Assembly: GCA_030151765.1 (NCBI GenBank)
Contig: JASLCW010000012.1
Location: 1-13,805, forward strand
Source of the DNA: Marmoricola sp.
Lineage (GTDB): Bacteria; Actinomycetota; Actinomycetes; Propionibacteriales; Nocardioidaceae
Reading direction: 5' to 3'
Length of the DNA stretch: 13,805 nt
The position numbers and the translations under genes are program-made. How positions within the stretch are numbered: position 1 is the stretch's first letter; every line of letters starts with the position of its first letter. Under the pieces are notes generated by a model. It did no database searches, was not told where the DNA came from, and saw nothing but the letters and a program-made list of their open reading frames with translations. Shown here piece by piece: positions 1 through 6,997 of this stretch.

Positions 1-86
1 AGCTGTTCCCCGGAGTCTTCCTCTGGGAAAGCCCGCACGGCATCCGCTTCCTGACCTGCCAAGGCCAGACGATCAATCTGAACTGA
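1..86 (+). CDS. 3' end of a probable DUF222/13E12-type HNH endonuclease (partial)
   Basis: Only the last 27 codons are visible, in the frame whose first full codon is at position 3, ending at TGA 84-86. The peptide reads LFPGVFLWESPHG and then IRFLTCQGQTINLN. The FPG-(hydrophobic)-W-x-x-PHG pattern close to the C-terminus resembles the tail of actinobacterial DUF222 proteins with an HNH nuclease domain (13E12 repeat family), which are abundant in Nocardioides and mycobacteria. The family call rests on this short tail alone. The nuclease domain lies outside the window and its start cannot be judged. The last residues diverge from the tail I remember (YLVDHTGT), so a different protein is possible. 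Confidence 0.5.
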   Translation, partial: LFPGVFLWESPHGIRFLTCQGQTINLN

Positions 87-131
87 TCCCCGCACACTCG
101 ATCGTGCCCGCGTTGTGCCCTGCTGGCTGCT

Positions 132-174
132 GTGCCGCCGATTGCAGTCACTTGCTCACCACAACCGGCGGCAC
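132..174. repeat. 9-bp perfect inverted repeat downstream of the HNH-like gene
   Basis: GTGCCGCCG at 132-140 pairs with CGGCGGCAC at 166-174 across a 25-nt loop. It lies 46 nt after the TGA of the HNH-like frame, so it could act as a U-tract-free terminator or mRNA 3'-end structure. There is no T-run after it and the loop is long for an intrinsic terminator. In DNA this rich in GC, a chance repeat is possible. Confidence 0.3.
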
Positions 175-523
175 GAGCCTGCCCCCGCGCCCTATCGTTC
201 GCTCCCCAGCACACCCGGTCCCGTCGCTGCCGTCTTAAGCCGTGACCACCACTGAGCGTGGGCCGTCAACCGAGCCCAAGCAGTGCCGCCAACGCGTCGG
301 GTCAGCAACCGTCACGACCAGACGCAACCCACGCCGAAGGGCGAAGCCAAGGAGCCACGGCGCCCACCCATGCGTTACCAGAGCACGGCAGGAACCGGGC
401 GCCATCCAAACCAGACAAGCACGAGCCGCCGACGAGTGCGGGAATGCCGCCAGGTCTCGCGTAAGGCCCACCTGCCCGAAGTGCCCACATGTCCGAGATG
501 CCGGAACCTCCGGCGCGTAGCTC

Positions 524-553
524 TTCCCGCAGACGGCCGGTGTCGGGTAGAAA
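524..553 (+). promoter_or_regulatory. Possible promoter of the secreted hydrolase gene
   Basis: A -10-like TAGAAA (548-553) lies 18 nt after a weak -35-like TTCCCG (524-529). Transcription would start near 560 and give a leader of about 25 nt carrying the GGGAGG ribosome binding site (575-580) before the ATG at 585. A small palindrome CCGGA-acc-TCCGG (501-513) sits just upstream and could be an operator. The -35 match is poor; this is inference from spacing only. Confidence 0.25.
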
Positions 554-584
554 CTTCCGTGGACTGCGAACTTCGGGAGGAAGA

Positions 585-2210
585 ATGTTCAAGCGCGTAC
601 TGGCGGCACTGGCGACGGGCGCCCTCGGCGTCGGCCTGGCGACCGCCGTACCGGCCACGGCCGCACCGGGAGCCACGACCCAGCAGGCGACGGCGCAGCG
701 AGCAGTACTGCGGACCGGGCACATCACGTGGAAGACCTGCGCGGACTCGTACATGCGCAAGCGCGGCCTCAAGTGCGCCAACCTGCGGGTGCCGCTCGAC
801 TACAGCCATCCGAACGGTCGCAAGATCACGCTGGCGCTGAGCCTTCGTCCGCACCAGGCCTCGGCCGGCAAGTACCTCGGCCCGGCCCTCACCAACCCGG
901 GTGGTCCCGGCGGGTCCGGCCTGACGCTGCCGGCGTACATGCAGGACAACGTGCCCCACAGGGTCGGCTTCCGCTTCGACTGGATCGGCTTCGACCCGCG
1001 CGGGGTGGGCTCCAGCCGGCCCGCCCTCCACTGCGACACCAAGTACGTCGGCAACAACCGGCCGTCGTACATCCCGACCACCCAGCGCCTGATGGACTAC
1101 TGGCGCAAGAAGACCCGCAACTACGCCAAGGCCTGCGGCCACTCCAAGGCCCGCCGCCTGCTGCCCTTCATGACGAGTGCCGACAACGCCCGTGACATGA
1201 ACGCGATCCGCAAGGCGCTGGGTGTCGACAAGATCAGCTTCTACGGCTTCTCCTGGGGCAGCTATCTCGGCCAGGACTACATGACGCTCTTCCCCAAGCA
1301 CATCAAGCGCGTCGTCCTCGACGGCGTCGTCGACCCGCGTCGGGTCTGGTACGGCGCCAACCTCGACCAGGACCGCGCCTTCGACGCCAACATGGACGTC
1401 TTCTGGAAGTGGGTCGCCGACCACGACAGCACCTTCCACCTCGGCACCAGCGGCCCCGCGATCAAGGCGAAGTACTACGCGGAGCTGGCCAAGCTCGGCA
1501 CCCAGCCGGCCGTCGGCGGCAAGCTCGGCCCCGATGAGCTCACCGACGCGATGCTCGACGCCGGCTACTACGTCTACGGCTGGCAGGACGACGCCCAGAT
1601 GTTCGCCGACCTGATCAACAAGGGTGACGGCCGGGCGATGCTCGCCGCCTTCCGAGGCAGCAGCGCCGGCGCCGGCAACGAGAACGGCTACGCCGTCTAC
1701 AACGCGGTCCAATGCATCGACAACCCGTGGCCCGGCTGGGCGAAGACCCGCTCGGACAGCTGGAAGATCTACAAGACCGCTCCCTTCGAGACCTGGAGCA
1801 ACACCTGGTACAACGCTCCCTGCCTCAACTGGCCGGTGAAGGCGAAGCACCGCCTCAACATCCACCAGAAGGCCGGCGTACCGAACTTCCTGCTGGTCAG
1901 CGAGACCAGTGACGCGGCTACGCCGTACACGGGCGCTCTCGAGGTCCGCAAGCGCTTCAGCAAGGCGCGCCTGATCGCCGGCATCGGCGGTACGACGCAC
2001 GCGGGATCGCTGAGCGGTGTGTCCTGCACCGACGATCGGATCGCCCGCTACCTGGCGACCGGCAAGGTGCCTGCCCGGGTCGCCGGCAGGCAGGCGGACG
2101 TGAAGTGCCCGCCGGTCCCGGTCGCGCCGATCACGACCGGCTCGGCCCGGATGACGGCGCCGCGCGATCTCGTGACCCTGCGGCAGCCGCTGATCACTGC
2201 CCAGCGTTAG
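585..2210 (+). CDS. Secreted alpha/beta-hydrolase, tripeptidyl aminopeptidase (TAP) family
   Basis: Predicted exported serine peptidase of 541 residues, of the TAP/SlpD-SlpE type that removes short peptides from protein N-termini. The chosen ATG at 585 has GGGAGG four bases upstream and directly begins a signal peptide: MFKR, a hydrophobic stretch to about residue 22, then an Ala-rich cleavage region near 24-28. An upstream in-frame ATG at 489 would put 32 charged, non-signal residues in front and lacks a ribosome binding site. Seen in the protein: the oxyanion-loop signature NPGGPGGSG (104-112), DWIGFDPRGVGSS (132-144), nucleophile Ser223 in GFSWGS, probable acid Asp443 in SDAATP, and probable base His472 in GTTHAG. 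A C-terminal TAP-like segment with paired cysteines (CTDD..., VKCPP) follows. No lipobox is visible, so it should be released or wall-associated. It is flanked by a hairpin and shows no operon partner. True substrates are unknown; proline iminopeptidase-like activity is possible. Confidence 0.88.
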   Translation: MFKRVLAALATGALGVGLATAVPATAAPGATTQQATAQRAVLRTGHITWKTCADSYMRKRGLKCANLRVPLDYSHPNGRKITLALSLRPHQASAGKYLGPALTNPGGPGGSGLTLPAYMQDNVPHRVGFRFDWIGFDPRGVGSSRPALHCDTKYVGNNRPSYIPTTQRLMDYWRKKTRNYAKACGHSKARRLLPFMTSADNARDMNAIRKALGVDKISFYGFSWGSYLGQDYMTLFPKHIKRVVLDGVVDPRRVWYGANLDQDRAFDANMDVFWKWVADHDSTFHLGTSGPAIKAKYYAELAKLGTQPAVGGKLGPDELTDAMLDAGYYVYGWQDDAQMFADLINKGDGRAMLAAFRGSSAGAGNENGYAVYNAVQCIDNPWPGWAKTRSDSWKIYKTAPFETWSNTWYNAPCLNWPVKAKHRLNIHQKAGVPNFLLVSETSDAATPYTGALEVRKRFSKARLIAGIGGTTHAGSLSGVSCTDDRIARYLATGKVPARVAGRQADVKCPPVPVAPITTGSARMTAPRDLVTLRQPLITAQR

Positions 2211-2215
2211 TGAAG

Positions 2216-2246
2216 TCACGCGGGCCGGTTCCGCCGGCCCGCGTGA
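2216..2246 (+). terminator. Strong hairpin terminator after the secreted hydrolase
   Basis: A perfect 13-bp inverted repeat (2216-2228 / 2234-2246) with a 5-nt TTCCG loop begins 5 nt after the TAG stop. No U-tract follows (TTCGTCC), as is common for actinobacterial terminators. It separates the hydrolase from the GGDEF-EAL gene 42 nt downstream. The arms are symmetrical, so it could also block antisense transcription. Confidence 0.75.
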
Positions 2247-2274
2247 TTCGTCCTCGGATCTGCGCGCTTTCAAC

Positions 2275-2280
2275 TAGGCT
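2275..2280 (+). promoter_or_regulatory. Possible -10 element for the GGDEF-EAL / glycosyltransferase operon
   Basis: TAGGCT ends 8 nt before the ATG at 2289, which would put the transcription start at about 2287, giving a nearly leaderless message or a 44-nt leader for the GTG at 2331. I see no good -35 at the expected distance. It fits the need for a new promoter after the hairpin at 2216-2246, but the motif alone is weak. Confidence 0.25.
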
Positions 2281-2288
2281 CCGATCCG

Positions 2289-4532
2289 ATGGAGCAAAGG
2301 TCATCGCGGCGTCCGGAGGGGACGCTCGCTGTGGAGCAGCCCGGACTGCGCGAAGCACTCCCCTTCGGAGTGGTCGTGGTCATCGGGCTCCTCAGCGTGC
2401 TCATGCCGCCCGTGCAGCTGAACTTCCGCGAGTACCTGTTCGGCATGGGGCTCTTCCTCGTCACGATCGTGCTCTTCGTCCTGTCGCTGCGGCAGCCGAA
2501 GCGCACGTGGCTGCACTGGGCGGCGCCGTACTCGCTCTTCCCGGTCGTGGTGATCGTGCGCGATGCGGCCGGCGGCACCAGCGCCGGCGCCGCGACTGTC
2601 GTCCTGATCCCCTTGCTCTGGCTGGCGATCACCGGTCCGCGCCGCGAGTTGTACGGCGCCACCGTGCTGGTGGCCGCCGTCTTCATCCTCCCGGTGCTGC
2701 TCGTCGGTCCGCCGACCTATCCGCACCAGGAGTGGCGCCGGTCGATCACCTGGGTCGCGATCGCGGTCATCATCGGGCCGGTGTTGCAACGGATCGTCGA
2801 ACTCCTCGCCCGCGAGACGCATCACGCCATCGCGGCCGGTGAGCGCAGCGCCCGGCTCTTCGAGGACGCTCCCAACGGCGTTCTCGTGCTCGCGCCGGAC
2901 GGCACGATCGCCCGGGCCAACACGGCCCTGGCGAAGATGATCGGCTTCCCGGTCGACGAACTCGTCGGTCGTTCGGCGCTCGATCTCTCGGCCGCGGGCG
3001 ACACCGGCATCGAGTCCGTGCTCTCCCGGCTCGCCGATCCCACCGAGCACGCCGCGCGGGAGCACCTCGACTCCGGCGAGTCGGTCTCGGGTGAGGCCGT
3101 GCTGCGCACCTCGGCCCGAGCGGACGTGCACGTCAGTCTGAGTGGACGATCGCTCCGCCACGCGGGGGAGCAGGCCGACGAGGACCTGGTCCTGCTCAAC
3201 GTCGTGGACGTCTCCGAGCGTCGCCGCTACCAGGACCGGCTCGCCTATCTCGTCGACCACGACGTCCTCACTGGTCTCGCGAGTCGCCGTCGCTTCGACG
3301 ACGAGCTGACCCGGCACCTCGACCGGTGCCGCAGGTACGGTCCGGCCGGCGCGGTGCTGCTGCTGGACCTCGACAACTTCAAGCAGGTCAACGACACCCT
3401 CGGCCACGGCGCCGGCGACCAACTGCTGATCTCGATCGGCGACGTGCTGCGTCGTTCCGTACGCCGCAGCGACGTGGTCGCCCGCATGGGTGGCGACGAA
3501 TTCGCGATCCTGCTCGCCGATGGCGACCACGCGGCGGCCGCGGGGGTCGCTGCGGTGGTGGTCGATCGGGTCGCGAGCCACGCGGCCACCCTGGACGGCG
3601 TACACCGCCGGGTCAGCGCCAGCGTCGGCGTGGTGACCTTCCGTGCGGCGATGGACCACGCCGTCGACATCATGGCCTTGGCCGACATGACGATGTACGA
3701 GGCCAAGGAGGCGGGCCGGAACCAGTACGCCGTACTCCCGGAGGGCGACACCCGTCTGCCGCGACTGGGCGCGCGCCTTCAGTGGCAGTCCCGCATGGAG
3801 GAGGCGCTCGAGACCGATCGCTTCGTGCTCCTGCTGCAGCCGCTGATGAACCTGCACACCGGAGAGATCGAGTCGGCCGAGGCGCTGCTGCGGCTGCGCG
3901 GCGAGGACGGCGAGCTGATCCCGCCCTCGCGCTTCCTCTACATCGCCGAGCGCAGCGAGCTGATCACCCGGATCGACGAATGGGTCGTGGAGCGCGGCAT
4001 CGCCCTGCTCGCCCAGGTGCGTGAGGTCGTACCCGACTTCCGGCTCGAGGTGAACCTGTCCGGACACTCGATCGGCAGCTCGTCACTCGAGGGAAGGATC
4101 ACCGAGGCGCTGGCGCGCCACCGGGTGCCCGCCGATGCGCTGGTCCTCGAGATCACCGAGACGGTCGCGGTCGCGGATGTCGGGCTGGCCCGCCAGTTCG
4201 CGCAGCGCATGGCGGCCCTGGGATGCAAGTTCGCGCTGGACGACTTCGGCGCCGGCTTCGGATCCTTCTACTACCTCAAGCACCTCGTCTTCGACTACGT
4301 GAAGATCGACGGCGAATTCGTCGCCTCCGTGCACAACTCGATGGTCGACCGCACCATCATGCGATCGATCGTGGGCATCGCCCGCGATCTCGGAAAGCAG
4401 ACGGTGGCCGAGTTCGTCTCCGAGCCGGAGATCCTCGAGGTGGTGAAGGCGGAGGGCGTCGACTACGCCCAGGGCTATCTCATCGGGAAGCCGGAATCCG
4501 TCGACGAACTGATCGAGAGACTGACCGTTTAA
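2289..4532 (+). CDS. Membrane-bound PAS-GGDEF-EAL cyclic-di-GMP enzyme
   Basis: Predicted 747-residue c-di-GMP turnover protein. Order: about six membrane spans (roughly 25-44, 49-67, 75-92, 99-115, 122-140, 151-170), a PAS-like sensor domain (about 185-310), GGDEF (about 318-480) and EAL (about 495-742). The diguanylate cyclase site is canonical, GGDEF at 401-405, and an RxxD inhibitory site (Arg392-Asp395) sits five residues before it, so product inhibition is expected. The EAL half keeps EALLR (531-535), Asn589, Glu621/Glu624 in EITET, Asp651-Asp652 in DDFGAG, Lys672 in VKID, Glu708 and Gln728, so phosphodiesterase activity is also plausible. The ATG at 2289 has no ribosome binding site. 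A GTG at 2331 preceded by GGAGGGG with 9-nt spacing may be the true start (733 residues). The glycosyltransferase gene follows after 58 nt, suggesting local c-di-GMP control of polysaccharide synthesis. The signal sensed by the membrane and PAS parts is unknown. Confidence 0.92.
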   Translation: MEQRSSRRPEGTLAVEQPGLREALPFGVVVVIGLLSVLMPPVQLNFREYLFGMGLFLVTIVLFVLSLRQPKRTWLHWAAPYSLFPVVVIVRDAAGGTSAGAATVVLIPLLWLAITGPRRELYGATVLVAAVFILPVLLVGPPTYPHQEWRRSITWVAIAVIIGPVLQRIVELLARETHHAIAAGERSARLFEDAPNGVLVLAPDGTIARANTALAKMIGFPVDELVGRSALDLSAAGDTGIESVLSRLADPTEHAAREHLDSGESVSGEAVLRTSARADVHVSLSGRSLRHAGEQADEDLVLLNVVDVSERRRYQDRLAYLVDHDVLTGLASRRRFDDELTRHLDRCRRYGPAGAVLLLDLDNFKQVNDTLGHGAGDQLLISIGDVLRRSVRRSDVVARMGGDEFAILLADGDHAAAAGVAAVVVDRVASHAATLDGVHRRVSASVGVVTFRAAMDHAVDIMALADMTMYEAKEAGRNQYAVLPEGDTRLPRLGARLQWQSRMEEALETDRFVLLLQPLMNLHTGEIESAEALLRLRGEDGELIPPSRFLYIAERSELITRIDEWVVERGIALLAQVREVVPDFRLEVNLSGHSIGSSSLEGRITEALARHRVPADALVLEITETVAVADVGLARQFAQRMAALGCKFALDDFGAGFGSFYYLKHLVFDYVKIDGEFVASVHNSMVDRTIMRSIVGIARDLGKQTVAEFVSEPEILEVVKAEGVDYAQGYLIGKPESVDELIERLTV

Positions 4533-4590
4533 CCCTGTGAGGGCAGGGGAGAGTCAGAGGGAAGCCACCGGGGGAGGGTGAGCAACTGTT

Positions 4591-6018
4591 ATGTCCAGAT
4601 TTCCGCGCATCGTCGGGCTGGTGATATTCGGAGCCGCGATCTTCGGCGCCCTGTTGATCTGGGGTGCCGCCACGGCCACGGATCCGGACCCGGCCGCGGC
4701 GCCACGCAAGGGCGTCCTCTTCGGCGCCTGGAAGCTGCTCTACGACACGGATCTGCCGTCGGCTCGCGTGCTCGTCCTCGCCGCCGGGACCGGGCTCCTG
4801 CTCGCCGCATCGGTCGCCGTCCTCGAACGCCGGATCAGCAACCGGTCCCGGCGGAGTGAGCGTCCCGATCTGATGCCGCTGGCGCCCAAGCTGGTGATGG
4901 CGCGCACCCGTGGCGTCTTCGCCGGGCCGGTCACGATCACCGTGCTGGTCCCGGCGCACAACGAGGAGGCCTCCCTGCCGACGACGCTGGCCTCGCTCTT
5001 CGGACAGTCCCGGCCGCCGGAGCGGGTGATCGTCGTTGCCGACAACTGCACGGACGCCACCCCCGAGCTCGCCCTCGCCGCCGGCGCGGAGGTATTCGCG
5101 ACCGTCGACAACACGCACAAGAAGGCCGGCGGCCTCAACCAGGTGCTGGCCGAGATCCTGCCCACGCAGGGCGACAACGATCTCGTGATGGTCATGGACG
5201 CCGACACGGCGCTGGACGACGGCTTCCTCGAGGAGGTGGTCCGGCGGATGACCGAGGACCGCGCCCTGATGGCGGTCGGCGGGCTCTTCTACGGCGAGGA
5301 CGGCTCCGGCATGATCGGCCAGTTCCAGCGGAACGAGTACTTCCGCTATCAGCGCGAGATCCGCCGTCGCCGCGGTCGCGTCTTCGTGCTCACCGGCACC
5401 GCCTCCGTGTTCCGGCCGGTCGCCCTGCGCACGGTCGCCGAGGAACGCGGCCGCACGCTCCCCGGCATCCACGGCGATGTCTACGACACCATTGCCCTGA
5501 CCGAGGACAACGAGCTCACGATCGCGCTGAAGACCCTCGGTGCCTTGATGATCTCGCCCTCGCAGTGCACCGTCGTCACCGAGGTGATGCCGAACTGGCG
5601 AGCCCTGTGGTCGCAACGGCTCCGCTGGCAACGGGGGGCGCTGGAGAACCTCGGTGCCTACGGCCTGCGCGCGCAGACCTTCCGCTACTGGGCGCAGCAG
5701 TTGGGCATCGGGTACGGCGTGATCGCGCTCGCGTCGTACCTCCTGCTGATGCTGGTGATGGCCCTGGCCACCGGCAGTTGGGTGTGGTTCCCCTTCTGGC
5801 TCGGGATCGGTCTGGTCTTCACGATCGAGCGGGTGCTCACGGTCTGGCGCGGCGGTTGGCACGCGAGGCTGCTGGCGGCGATGCTCTTCCCCGAGTTGAT
5901 CTACGCGATGGTGCTCAATCTCGTCTATCTCAAGGGCATCTGGGAGATCTCGACCGCGAAGCAGGCGACCTGGAAGCACGTGGTGTCCACCGGCGCCGGC
6001 GTACGAGTGGAGGACTGA
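4591..6018 (+). CDS. Membrane GT2 glycosyltransferase, processive polysaccharide synthase-like
   Basis: 475-residue family 2 glycosyltransferase of the BcsA/PgaC/hyaluronan-synthase type, expected to polymerise a sugar from a nucleotide-sugar at the inner face of the membrane and pass it outward. Two N-terminal spans (about 6-27 and 58-78) precede the catalytic domain. Visible motifs: VLVPAHNEE (118-126), Asp151 in VADNCTD, DAD (203-205), acceptor-site TED (304-306) and QRLRW (342-346), the Q-x-x-R-W signature of processive enzymes. Three or so C-terminal spans follow (about 370-393, 397-412, 430-448). No PilZ domain is present, unlike cellulose synthase, so c-di-GMP would have to act through another protein. 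The start ATG has GGAGGG 12 nt upstream, rather far, but an in-frame TGA at 4579 excludes a longer form. It lies between the c-di-GMP enzyme and a small membrane protein. The polymer (poly-GlcNAc, glucan or other) cannot be told from the sequence. Confidence 0.88.
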   Translation: MSRFPRIVGLVIFGAAIFGALLIWGAATATDPDPAAAPRKGVLFGAWKLLYDTDLPSARVLVLAAGTGLLLAASVAVLERRISNRSRRSERPDLMPLAPKLVMARTRGVFAGPVTITVLVPAHNEEASLPTTLASLFGQSRPPERVIVVADNCTDATPELALAAGAEVFATVDNTHKKAGGLNQVLAEILPTQGDNDLVMVMDADTALDDGFLEEVVRRMTEDRALMAVGGLFYGEDGSGMIGQFQRNEYFRYQREIRRRRGRVFVLTGTASVFRPVALRTVAEERGRTLPGIHGDVYDTIALTEDNELTIALKTLGALMISPSQCTVVTEVMPNWRALWSQRLRWQRGALENLGAYGLRAQTFRYWAQQLGIGYGVIALASYLLLMLVMALATGSWVWFPFWLGIGLVFTIERVLTVWRGGWHARLLAAMLFPELIYAMVLNLVYLKGIWEISTAKQATWKHVVSTGAGVRVED

Positions 6019-6019
6019 G

Positions 6020-6226
6020 ATGCACGCACATGGAATCCTGCTGCCGCAGAGCATCCTCGGATCGACCTGGTTCGCCGTGTGGGCGGCCTTCGTCGCGATC
6101 AACACCGCGATGTACGTGACCCTGGCGCTGGCGAAGATGCTGCCGAAGATCTACGTGCGGGACTGGGTCAGCGGACGTAATCGTCGTACGGAGACGCGCA
6201 GCATCCACCCGGACGCGCCGATCTGA
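6020..6226 (+). CDS. Small single-span membrane protein coupled to the glycosyltransferase
   Basis: 68-residue protein with no family I recognise. Its ATG begins one base after the glycosyltransferase TGA, and GGAGGA (6009-6014) lies at the end of that gene, so translation is clearly coupled. One hydrophobic span covers about residues 14-38 (from STWFAVW to LALAKM). A basic stretch (KMLPKIYVRDWVSGRNRR) and a short polar tail follow, which suggests the C-terminus is cytoplasmic. Small membrane subunits often accompany polysaccharide synthases (PgaD beside PgaC is the familiar case), but there is no visible sequence similarity here; an accessory or stabilising role, possibly c-di-GMP-related, is inference from position. 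Its stop lies 6 nt from the stop of the convergent DUF1295 gene. Confidence 0.72.
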   Translation: MHAHGILLPQSILGSTWFAVWAAFVAINTAMYVTLALAKMLPKIYVRDWVSGRNRRTETRSIHPDAPI

Positions 6227-6232
6227 TCGATC

Positions 6233-6997
6233 TCATCGCCGCGTGCGGCGCGGCGGCATCGGCACGAACATGCTGGTGCCGGCGGCGTACTCGGGATACC
6301 CGGGCCGCTGCATCATCGTCTGCTCCAAGAGGCGTGCGCCGGTGGCGAAGGCGAGGAACCAGGTCATCGCCAGGGGCGCGACGATGGTGAGCAGGCCGGG
6401 CCAGGGCCACGCGGCGAGCAGCCAGATGCCCCACCAGACGCAGGCATCGCCGAAATAGTTCGGATGCCGCGTCCAGGCCCAGAGGCCGCGGTCCAGGACC
6501 TGGCTGCGCTGCGGATCTTCCTTGTACGCCGCGAGTTGGGCATCGCCGACGACCTCGAAGACGAAGCCGACCAGCCAGACCGCGACCCCGATCCAGCCGA
6601 GTACGGTCAGTGACGGGGTGGCGATCGCATTGGCCTGGACCGGCAGCGAGACCAGCCAGATCGCGGCACCTTGAGGCAGCCAGACCTTCCGGAACGCGCT
6701 GCCCTCGTTGAGGATCTTCGCGTAACGCGGGTCCTCGCCACCGCCGCCGTTGCGATGGTGCATGTGCCACGAGAGACGACACCCCCATAGCCCGACCAGC
6801 ACGATCGCGAGGGTGCGGCGTACCGGATCGCCATGGCCGAGGAGCGCGGCAACGACGGCGACGGCGGTCAGCGTGAGACCCCAGGTCGTGTCGACTACCG
6901 ACACCCGGCCCGCGCGTCTAGAGGCGTCGACGGTGATCAGCATCGCCGCCAGCGCGACGATCGCGGTGGCGGCGGAGACGACCAGGAAGTTCGTCAC
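6233..6997 (-). CDS. DUF1295 membrane protein, steroid 5-alpha-reductase-like
   Basis: 254-residue multi-span protein of the DUF1295 (PF06966-like) group, distantly related to steroid 5-alpha-reductases and isoprenylcysteine methyltransferases. Visible family marks: a WGCRL...H...R block followed by EDPRY (about 71-92), the signature GLWAWTRHPNYFGD (171-184) and a C-terminal RPGYPEYAAGTSMFVP block (231-246). There are about six or seven hydrophobic segments. The GTG start overlaps the TGA of the upstream methyltransferase (GTGA, 4 nt), making this the last gene of the sigK operon. A homologue (Rv0446c, from memory) follows ufaA1 in Mycobacterium tuberculosis. The reaction is not established to my knowledge; reduction or further modification of a methylated or unsaturated acyl chain is a plausible guess. 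The gene ends 6 nt from the convergent small membrane protein gene, leaving no room for separate terminators. Confidence 0.88.
   Translation of the reverse strand: MTNFLVVSAATAIVALAAMLITVDASRRAGRVSVVDTTWGLTLTAVAVVAALLGHGDPVRRTLAIVLVGLWGCRLSWHMHHRNGGGGEDPRYAKILNEGSAFRKVWLPQGAAIWLVSLPVQANAIATPSLTVLGWIGVAVWLVGFVFEVVGDAQLAAYKEDPQRSQVLDRGLWAWTRHPNYFGDACVWWGIWLLAAWPWPGLLTIVAPLAMTWFLAFATGARLLEQTMMQRPGYPEYAAGTSMFVPMPPRRTRR

Larger units (their letters stand above)
87..584. other. About 500 nt intergenic region with no convincing gene
   Basis: This stretch separates the HNH-like tail from the secreted hydrolase. It contains a perfect 9-bp inverted repeat (132-140 / 166-174). From about 235 to 480 the + strand is conspicuously poor in T and rich in C and A. 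Near its right end is a possible promoter for the hydrolase, with the ribosome binding site GGGAGG at 575-580. Short open frames exist on both strands, but none has a recognisable family, a Shine-Dalgarno sequence or a clear third-position GC pattern. It may be eroded coding DNA, but I recognise no parent sequence. Confidence 0.6.

Noticed and set aside
242..520. 92-codon + strand frame with a CPKC pair in the intergenic region
   Set aside because: GTG start without ribosome binding site, mixed codon use with rare AGA codons, no recognisable family and competing open frames in the same stretch.
489..584. N-terminal extension of the secreted hydrolase from ATG 489
   Set aside because: Would place 32 polar, basic residues before a clear signal peptide; the ATG at 585 has a strong ribosome binding site.
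375..2273. 632-codon open frame on the - strand opposite the secreted hydrolase
   Set aside because: It mirrors a gene with signal peptide and catalytic motifs; the translation is low-complexity Val/Ala/Gly/Arg-rich without any family, as expected for antisense frames in high-GC DNA.
2301..4067. 588-codon - strand open frame opposite the GGDEF-EAL gene
   Set aside because: The + strand protein has complete active-site motifs across the whole length; the antisense translation shows only compositional bias.
4533..4548. Small hairpin CCCTG-TGAGGG-CAGGG between the GGDEF-EAL and GT2 genes
   Set aside because: Only five base pairs, no U-tract, and the genes look co-transcribed; too weak to call a terminator or riboswitch.
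4480..6105. 541-codon - strand open frame opposite the glycosyltransferase
   Set aside because: His/Gly/Arg/Asp-rich translation without a domain; it is a shadow of the GT2 reading frame.
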